Of a DNA stretch of 11,270 bases, positions 6,481 to 11,270 are shown piece by piece. The stretch is from Acidobacteriota bacterium. Its GTDB lineage: Bacteria; Acidobacteriota; Blastocatellia; Pyrinomonadales; Pyrinomonadaceae. Below the pieces are notes generated by a model. That model was given only the letters and a program-made list of their open reading frames with translations, did not search any database and had not been told where the DNA came from. How positions within the stretch are numbered: the stretch's first letter is position 1; each line of letters starts with the position of its first letter. Both the position numbers and the translations under genes were made by a program. The stretch covers positions 1 to 11,270 of the forward strand of contig QHXE01000057.1 of the NCBI GenBank assembly GCA_003222835.1, in the 5' to 3' direction.

Positions 6481-7563
6481 ATGACTGAAGATAAGAATCA
6501 GCAACCGCCAGAGAATCCGAGCGAGCGCATACGCAAAGCGTTTGAATTTGAGTTCGAACGCTTTTCCGATTCACCGGAAACACTCTTAGCAGCCGAAGAT
6601 CAATTGAAGAAACTGCAGGACCTGAAGGTCAAGTTTCTTGGTAAGAAGAGCGAGTTGGCCGCTCAAAAGAAGATGATTGGGAACATTGATCCCAAGTTAC
6701 GGCGTGATTTTGCTCTGACCTTTCAAAATCTCGAAAAGCACATCGAACAGTCAATCGAGGATAAGAGACTGAGGTTGGAGACTTTTGTCCTGCGCGCTCG
6801 CGTCGCACGAGAAAGTATCGACGTTACGATTCCCGGTCGCCGGCCACGCCCGGGGCATCTACACCCAATCACGCTGATGCGGCAACGCATCGAGGACATC
6901 TTCGTCTCGTTGGGTTACGCCGTCGAAGACGATCGCGAGATCGAGACTGACTTCTACAACTTCGACGCGCTCAATATTCCGGAAGGGCATCCCGCGCGCG
7001 ATCCGCAGGACACGTTCTACACTACTGACGGATTCGCGTTACGCTCGCAAACTTCGACGGTGCAGATTCACGCGATGCAGAGACGCGGCGCGCCCGTGCG
7101 CATGATTGCGCCAGGCCGTGTCTTTCGCCGCGACACGCCCGATCCTACGCACAACCCCATGTTTTATCAGGTCGAAGGCTTGTGCGTCGATCGCGGGATC
7201 ACGATGGCGCATTTGAAAGGCACGCTGGCTGAATTCGTGCACCGCTTGTTCGGCCCGCAAACGAAGACGCGCTTCCGGCCTTCGTACTTTCCCTTCACCG
7301 AACCGAGCGCCGAAGTCGACTACAGTTGCTTCAGTTGCGGTGGTCCAGGCTGTCGCATTTGCAAATGGTCCGGCTGGATCGAGTTGGGCGGCTCAGGCAT
7401 GGTGCATCCTAATGTCCTGCGCGCGGCAAAGGTAGATCCTGAAATATTCACGGGGTTTGCGTTTGGCCTTGGCATCGATCGCACCTGCGCGCGGATTTAT
7501 CAGCTCGATGATATTCGTTTGTTGTTCGAGAACGATGTAAGATTTCTCGAACAGTTTCGCTGA
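6481..7563 (+). CDS. pheS: Phenylalanyl-tRNA synthetase alpha subunit
   Basis: Catalytic subunit of the alpha2-beta2 enzyme that charges tRNA-Phe in the cytosol. Encodes 360 residues, slightly longer than the usual 330-350. The N-terminal coiled-coil covers about 30-110 (including FLGKKSEL and [13 protein letters not shown]). Class II motif 1 begins at [14 protein letters not shown] (128-141), motif 2 is [22 protein letters not shown] (212-233) and motif 3 is [10 protein letters not shown] (325-334). Four cysteines at 283, 286, 291 and 294 are arranged like a small zinc site, a pattern found in some bacterial PheS proteins. The next in-frame Met is at residue 65, so 6481 is the only sensible start, yet no Shine-Dalgarno precedes it; the upstream bases hold a GTCCGC palindrome. 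pheT is not adjacent: two small genes lie between. Confidence 0.97.
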   Translation: MTEDKNQQPPENPSERIRKAFEFEFERFSDSPETLLAAEDQLKKLQDLKVKFLGKKSELAAQKKMIGNIDPKLRRDFALTFQNLEKHIEQSIEDKRLRLETFVLRARVARESIDVTIPGRRPRPGHLHPITLMRQRIEDIFVSLGYAVEDDREIETDFYNFDALNIPEGHPARDPQDTFYTTDGFALRSQTSTVQIHAMQRRGAPVRMIAPGRVFRRDTPDPTHNPMFYQVEGLCVDRGITMAHLKGTLAEFVHRLFGPQTKTRFRPSYFPFTEPSAEVDYSCFSCGGPGCRICKWSGWIELGGSGMVHPNVLRAAKVDPEIFTGFAFGLGIDRTCARIYQLDDIRLLFENDVRFLEQFR

Positions 7564-7577
7564 GTTGGATTCAAAAT

Positions 7578-7582
7578 GGAGG
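7578..7582 (+). promoter_or_regulatory. Ribosome binding site deciding the antitoxin start
   Basis: GGAGG at 7578-7582 lies 8 bases before GTG at 7591 and overlaps the only upstream ATG (7576) in the same frame. No Shine-Dalgarno precedes that ATG, so GTG 7591 is the better start. Confidence 0.6.
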
Positions 7583-7590
7583 TTTTCGAT

Positions 7591-7827
7591 GTGGCAGCAA
7601 ATATTGAAGACAAGTTAATTGAAAGAGTTCGAAGCTTAGCGCCGGATAAGCAGCGAGCAGTTTTGGATTTTGTCGAAGACTTGGCCGAACCTGAGTCAAA
7701 GAACCTTTGGGACAAGATTCGAGAGATAATGGAATCGGTGCCGCCTGAAGCTTGGGAAGGTACACCTACCGATGGCTCAATCAACGTCGACCACTATTTA
7801 TACGGTGCTCCGAAGAGAGAAGAGTGA
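7591..7827 (+). CDS. Probable antitoxin of a PIN toxin pair
   Basis: Encodes 78 residues from GTG 7591, or 83 from ATG 7576. The first part, IEDKLIERVRSLAPDKQRAVLDFVEDL, matches the pattern of the DUF2281-type antitoxins (kLie.i..Lp.e.q.evLdFve.L). The acidic C-terminal part ends in INVDHYLYGAPKREE, a pattern I recall from short proteins paired with PIN-domain toxins; this recognition is from memory. No classic ribbon-helix-helix or AbrB DNA-binding motif is obvious. Its TGA overlaps the GTG of the PIN gene (GTGA at 7824-7827), which implies translational coupling. It begins 27 bases after pheS, so it probably relies on the pheS transcript. Expected role: bind and block the toxin, and perhaps repress the pair. 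Confidence 0.75.
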   Translation: MAANIEDKLIERVRSLAPDKQRAVLDFVEDLAEPESKNLWDKIREIMESVPPEAWEGTPTDGSINVDHYLYGAPKREE

Positions 7828-8231
7828 AAGCAGTCTTTGTCGACACGGGCCACTTTATTGCTACTCTTAGCCCTCGCGATCAGTGGCATTCGCGAGCTGT
7901 TGAATTAGAACGCCAGCTTGATGACTTCGAATTTGTGACTACGGATTTTGTAATTCTCGAATTGCTGAATTATTTCTGTGGCTTTCCCATCGAGGCCAAG
8001 GCCGGTGTCGTTAAGACTGTTCAACAACTCTTGGTCGATCCAGAAATCGACGTCCTCGCGTGCACCCACGAAGTCTTGCTTGCTGGTCTGTCCCTTTACG
8101 AGGCGCGGCTGGACAAAGGCTACAGCTTGACTGATTGCGTCTCGATGAATGCAATGCGAGAACACGGAATCAGCCACGTGTTAACTCACGATCGGAATTT
8201 TGCGCAGGAAGGGTTTGAGATTCTCTTGTAA
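7824..8231 (+). CDS. PIN-domain ribonuclease, probable toxin
   Basis: Encodes 135 residues from GTG 7824, the usual size for VapC-like toxins. The frame is open to an ATG at 7752, but that would overlap the upstream gene by 76 bases; the GTG start sits in a GTGA overlap and places the first catalytic residue at its normal position. The four conserved PIN acidic residues are present: D7 (VFVDTGHF), E46 (ILELLN), D104 (SLTDCVSM) and D123 (LTHDRNF). Such enzymes use Mg or Mn to cut RNA, often tRNA or rRNA. Nothing in the sequence shows the target. All residues needed for activity appear intact, so the gene is not obviously decayed. The pair separates pheS from pheT. Confidence 0.85.
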   Translation: MKAVFVDTGHFIATLSPRDQWHSRAVELERQLDDFEFVTTDFVILELLNYFCGFPIEAKAGVVKTVQQLLVDPEIDVLACTHEVLLAGLSLYEARLDKGYSLTDCVSMNAMREHGISHVLTHDRNFAQEGFEILL

Positions 8232-8261
8232 CGAAGGCCCGCCCTCAAGCGCCCCAATTCT

Positions 8262-10325
8262 ATGCTCATAAGCTACAACTGGCTGCGCGAAGTTACCGAT
8301 ACAAAGCTCGATCCTCAAGAACTGAGGGAACGGCTGACTAATGTGGGTCTGGCCGTTGATGCTGTTGAAGAACGTGACGGCGATTACGTGCTTGACGTCG
8401 AAGTGCCTTCGAATCGCGGCGATTGTCTATCGCATGTCGGGATCGCGCGCGAGTTGGCCGTGATTGAAGAGTCCACAGTCGAAACTCCAAAGTCCAAAAT
8501 ACAAAGCGCAAACGGAAGGACAAGCGACTTCGCTTCCGTCGAGATTCGCGATCCGGATTTATGTCCCCGCTACGCCGCGCGCATTGTGCGGAACGTGAAG
8601 ATCGCGCCATCTCCCGAATGGCTGAGAAAGCGACTCGAAGTTCTCGGCCAACGGCCCATCAATAACGTGGCCGACATTACGAACTATGTGCTGCATGAGT
8701 TGGGCCAACCGCTGCACGCTTTCGACCTTGCGAAGCTGACTGAAAACCGAATTGTCGTTCGCCGTGCTGAAAAGGACGAGACTATCACCACTCTCGATGG
8801 AGTCGAGCGTAGTCTTGATAAAGAGATGCTCGTCATTGCCGACGCTAAGCGGCCGGTCGCGGTTGCCGGTGTGATGGGCGGTGAAGACTCCGAGATTTCA
8901 AACACCACGACTGATGTCTTGATCGAAAGCGCTTATTTCGATCCCGCATCGGTGCGTCGCACGGCCAAACTTCTGGGTCTGCACACCGAAGCCTCGCATC
9001 GATTTGAGCGTGGCACTGATCCTGAAGGAGTCTTGCAGGCGCAGGAGAGATGCGTGGCGCTCATTTGCGAAATCGCGGGTGGCGTTGCCACGGAAGATTC
9101 GCTCGATGTCTATGCGATACGAAACGATGAGAAGATCGTCAGTCTTCGCCCCGAGCGAGTCGAAGCGATTAGCAGTCTCAGCGTCTCGACCGCCGAAATG
9201 ATTCGGATCTTAAAATCGCTCGGCTTCGATCTCTCTGAGGAAGCGACCTCAAAACTCACCTTCACAGTTCCGTCGTGGCGGCACGACGTTGCGATTGAGG
9301 AAGATTTGATCGAAGAGGTCGCGCGTCACACCGGGTTCGAGCGCATCGGTACTGAACTCCCGCCGTCAAGTCTGTCCGGCGAGTATTATTCGACCGAAAG
9401 GCGCAAACGGGCGCTGCGTCGATCGCTGTCTGCGCTGGGGTTTGATGAGGCGATTAATCTCAGTTTCATCGAACTCACCAACGCCTTCGAATTGATCCCT
9501 GAATTTGGCGGTCTGAGCGAAGATAATCTGGTGACCTTGACTAACCCAATCGTCGAAGAGGCCTCGCGAATGCGGCAGACGCTCTTACCAGGCCTCTTAA
9601 ATTCGATCCGCCACAATATCAATCATGGCATTCGCGATGTCTCTTTATTCGAATTAGGTCGCCTATTCGCGGTCAATGAACCCGGCCAACTTCCGCGCGA
9701 ACGCGAAGCGCTGGCTTTGGCTGCAACCGGCGGAATGGTGAAAGCAGATCGGGTGCAATCGAAGCGCGAACTCGACTTCTTTGATCTCAAAGGAGCGCTC
9801 GAAGCAGGCGTAGCTTCCATGAATTTGCCCCCGCTTGATTTCGCCGCGGCCGAGGCCGCCCATCTGCAACCCGGGCAAGCAGCCGGGATCAGTCTCAATG
9901 GTGTGCCCGTTGGTTCAATTGGCCGGTTAGCCGAAATAATCGCCGGTCAATACAAGCTTCGCCAGCCGATTTTCATTGCTGAAGTAGATCTCACGGCGCT
10001 TTTGGAGGTCGAAGAACGTCCAGTGCTCTATTCGCCGCTGCCCAGGTTTCCTTCGATTCTGCGCGACGTTTCGCTGCTTCTCGATCGGAAGATCACGGTT
10101 GCGGAGCTCCTGCGCGCAGTTAACGATCGAAAGGTCGAGCACTTTGTCAACGCGGGGTTTGTCGGGACGTATGAAGGCGAAGGCATTTCCGATGGCAAGC
10201 GCTCCGTGACTCTGCGCTTCGAGTATCGCGCCGAGGATCGAACGTTGCGCGATGAGGAGGCGGACGAGTTGCATTGGCCGCTGGTCAAAGCTCTGCAGGA
10301 AAAATTTAGCGCCGAAGTTCGATGA
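8262..10325 (+). CDS. pheT: Phenylalanyl-tRNA synthetase beta subunit, short form
   Basis: Large subunit of PheRS, with roles in tRNA binding, editing of Tyr-tRNA-Phe and holding the alpha subunit. Encodes 687 residues against roughly 785-800 in Escherichia coli and Thermus. The N-terminal B1 part (1-38, ISYNWLREV... LTNVGLAVDAVEE) runs straight into VLDVEVPSNRGDCLSHVGIAREL (43-65); the EMAP-II/OB-fold tRNA-binding domain of about 110 residues that normally lies between is missing. B3/B4 editing region about 100-275 (GQPLHAFD at 148-155, VAGVMGG, TEASHRFERGTDP), B5 about 293-360, catalytic-like domain about 375-580, and FDX-ACB anticodon domain about 593-687 all follow. Residues 71-84 come from a heptameric DNA repeat. 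No clear Shine-Dalgarno precedes the ATG. It starts 30 bases after the PIN gene. Confidence 0.96.
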   Translation: MLISYNWLREVTDTKLDPQELRERLTNVGLAVDAVEERDGDYVLDVEVPSNRGDCLSHVGIARELAVIEESTVETPKSKIQSANGRTSDFASVEIRDPDLCPRYAARIVRNVKIAPSPEWLRKRLEVLGQRPINNVADITNYVLHELGQPLHAFDLAKLTENRIVVRRAEKDETITTLDGVERSLDKEMLVIADAKRPVAVAGVMGGEDSEISNTTTDVLIESAYFDPASVRRTAKLLGLHTEASHRFERGTDPEGVLQAQERCVALICEIAGGVATEDSLDVYAIRNDEKIVSLRPERVEAISSLSVSTAEMIRILKSLGFDLSEEATSKLTFTVPSWRHDVAIEEDLIEEVARHTGFERIGTELPPSSLSGEYYSTERRKRALRRSLSALGFDEAINLSFIELTNAFELIPEFGGLSEDNLVTLTNPIVEEASRMRQTLLPGLLNSIRHNINHGIRDVSLFELGRLFAVNEPGQLPREREALALAATGGMVKADRVQSKRELDFFDLKGALEAGVASMNLPPLDFAAAEAAHLQPGQAAGISLNGVPVGSIGRLAEIIAGQYKLRQPIFIAEVDLTALLEVEERPVLYSPLPRFPSILRDVSLLLDRKITVAELLRAVNDRKVEHFVNAGFVGTYEGEGISDGKRSVTLRFEYRAEDRTLRDEEADELHWPLVKALQEKFSAEVR
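8470..8511. repeat. Heptameric tandem repeat inside pheT
   Basis: Six degenerate 7-base units occupy this stretch, with the clearest being AGTCCAC (8470), AGTCGAA (8477), ACTCCAA (8484) and AGTCCAA (8491), then AATACAA and AGCGCAA. The total of 42 bases is a multiple of 3, so the frame is kept. It encodes about residues 71-84 (TVETPKSKIQSAN), a polar linker just after GIARELAVIEE. Confidence 0.65.
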
Positions 10326-10335
10326 AAGAACTCAT

Positions 10336-10457
10336 TTCCCTCTCCCTTTGGGAGAGGGTTAGGGTGAGGGCCTGGCGCGGAGGAAACGAAACTCATCCTC
10401 TTCTTTTCTTCGTAGCTTCACCCCCTCACCCCGACTCTCCCCAAAAGGGAGAGGGAG
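10336..10457. repeat. CCCTCTCCC palindrome pair after pheT
   Basis: Positions 10338-10358 form a 9-bp stem (CCCTCTCCC, TTT, GGGAGAGGG), followed by TTAGGGTGAGGG. Positions 10423-10457 hold a near reverse complement of the whole unit (CCCTCACCCC ... CTCCCCAAAAGGGAGAGGG). The pair flanks about 50 bases of unrelated sequence. Similar CTCTCCC/GGGAGAG elements are widely dispersed in many bacterial genomes. It may also stop transcription at the end of pheT, although no T-tract follows directly. Confidence 0.75.
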
Positions 10458-10568
10458 TCTAGCTTCAAGTCCTTAGTATTCTATTTCGAATAACTCTTGC
10501 GCTCGCGACAGTGAAAATGGATAATCGGCCAATCAGCGCGTGTTAGATCGCGAAACGGAGACCGAGCG

Positions 10569-10838
10569 ATGGTGGCAATGAACGGACTCGAAAAATTCTC
10601 GCACCTCGAAGACAAAATCTACCGCACGATTGAATTGACTAAGGCCCTTCGTCAGGAGAAGGAAGACCTTGAGAGGGAACTCGTCACCCTTCGCAGCCGC
10701 GAAGGCGCAAGGGATGAGCTCGAGGCGGAGAATGAGCGCTTGCTGGCTGAACGAGAGGCAATTAGGATCAAGGTGCAGCGAATCCTAAACAAAATAGATG
10801 CGATTGATCCTGAAATTGCGGAGGCGATCAGCGGATGA
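10569..10838 (+). CDS. Small coiled-coil protein, ZapB-like
   Basis: Encodes 89 residues that are almost entirely predicted helix with heptad spacing (about residues 8-75), rich in Leu, Glu, Arg and Lys. The N-terminus reads GLEKFSHLEDKIYRTIELTKALRQEKEDLE, and the end IDAIDPEIAEAISG is non-coiled. There is no signal peptide or membrane segment. GGAG at 10557-10560 lies 8 bases before ATG 10569; a second in-frame ATG at 10578 is possible. The stop overlaps the zapA start by 4 bases (ATGA), so the two are translationally coupled. Size, coiled-coil nature and pairing with zapA suggest a ZapB-type partner in Z-ring organisation; that role is inferred from context and not from conserved residues. 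Confidence 0.8.
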   Translation: MVAMNGLEKFSHLEDKIYRTIELTKALRQEKEDLERELVTLRSREGARDELEAENERLLAEREAIRIKVQRILNKIDAIDPEIAEAISG

Positions 10839-11194
10839 ATACCAACACCATAGACATCGACAGAAACTTCGATGCGAACGCCTCGCCGACCATCAAGGTT
10901 GAGATTTACGACCAGGCTTATACGGTGCGCTCTGACGGCGATCCGGAATATCTGAAGGAGTTGGCTGAATACGTCGATCGGCGCATGCGTGAGATTTCTT
11001 CCGGAACGTTGACCGTCGATTCGCGCAAAGTCGCCATCCTCGCTGCTCTCTATATCGCCGACGAACTTCATCAACTGCGAAGAATGCATGAGCAAGCCGA
11101 TGCGCAACTGGCGACGCGCAGCGCCGAGTGCTCAGAGATGCTTGACCGGTTATTGAAAACCTCTCGAAGCCTGGATCAGTCGGCCGCCAACTAA
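10835..11194 (+). CDS. zapA: Cell division protein ZapA
   Basis: ZapA binds FtsZ and cross-links or bundles its filaments at the division site. Encodes 119 residues, with about 18 extra residues before the conserved core TIKVEIYDQAYTVRSDGDPEYLKELAEYVDRRMREI (about 19-54), which matches the ZapA globular head, including the IYGQ-like IYDQ and the D-P-E-Y-L-x-x-L-A-x-Y-V-D motif. Residues 62-77 (RKVAILAALYIADELH) continue the conserved domain, and the C-terminal half (about 75-112) is a coiled-coil helix as in known ZapA tetramers. The ATG at 10835 overlaps the upstream TGA. In many bacteria zapA is followed by 6S RNA, but the window ends too soon to tell. Confidence 0.92.
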   Translation: MNTNTIDIDRNFDANASPTIKVEIYDQAYTVRSDGDPEYLKELAEYVDRRMREISSGTLTVDSRKVAILAALYIADELHQLRRMHEQADAQLATRSAECSEMLDRLLKTSRSLDQSAAN

Positions 11195-11196
11195 AT

Positions 11197-11238
11197 CATT
11201 TTCCATTTGGCATTTGACATTTTTCATTTGCCAATTGC
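11197..11238. repeat. Heptameric tandem repeat after zapA
   Basis: Six units of 7 bases follow the zapA stop after 2 bases: CATTTTC (11197), CATTTGG (11204), CATTTGA (11211), CATTTTT (11218), CATTTGC (11225) and CAATTGC (11232). TTGGCA near 11208 and TGCCAA near 11229 could pair. The remaining bases to the window end show no recognisable gene. Confidence 0.75.
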
Positions 11239-11270
11239 TCCTTTGGCACCAGTGTTCAGAGTTCAGCCCT

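Noticed and set aside
7752..7823. Longer N-terminus for the PIN protein starting at ATG 7752
   Set aside because: It would overlap the antitoxin gene by 76 bases and push the first catalytic Asp far from its usual position near residue 7.
3919..11238. Heptameric arrays considered as CRISPR
   Set aside because: Units are contiguous 7-mers with no spacers, and no cas genes are in the window.

Overview
The window is a bacterial chromosome segment built around the conserved translation cluster thrS - infC - rpmI - rplT - pheS - pheT, followed by a small coiled-coil gene and zapA. All genes I accept are on the + strand. The gene order, the protein sequences, the short secreted beta-rich proteins and the many intergenic palindromes fit an Acidobacteriota genome, perhaps class Blastocatellia. 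That assignment is inference from memory, because no rRNA or other marker is present.

Layout. Positions 1-1204 carry two unrecognised genes: a small secreted protein and an Ala/Gly-rich helical protein. A gap of about 700 bp (1205-1903) holds hairpins and a cluster of short palindromes. thrS (1904-3919) is full length with editing and zinc residues in place. infC follows. Its real start appears to be an ATA codon at 4011 behind a perfect 9-nt Shine-Dalgarno sequence, and its 3' end runs through a tandem repeat that adds a C-terminal tail. rpmI and rplT are separated by a 97-bp REP-like inverted repeat. A secreted protein with two similar halves (5546-6238) comes next, then a repeat-rich spacer with a candidate terminator, then pheS. 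A probable antitoxin/PIN-toxin pair (7591-8231) lies between pheS and pheT. PheT is a short form that lacks the usual EMAP-II-like tRNA-binding domain. After another palindromic spacer come a ZapB-like coiled-coil gene and zapA, overlapping by 4 bp.

Function. Most of the window supplies protein synthesis: two aminoacyl-tRNA synthetases, initiation factor IF3 and two large-subunit ribosomal proteins. The last two genes point to Z-ring assembly. The secreted proteins and the toxin-antitoxin-like pair look like lineage-specific additions.

The most distinctive signal is short tandem repetition with a 7-bp period at four loci with unrelated motifs: the thrS-infC spacer, the infC 3' end, inside pheT, and after zapA. 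A fifth locus (infC-rpmI) has a 9-bp period. Two of the heptameric arrays are translated. Together with at least four families of palindromic repeats, this suggests a genome under continuing invasion or expansion of short repeats, even within an essential translation operon. No CRISPR array, tRNA, rRNA or transposase gene was seen.
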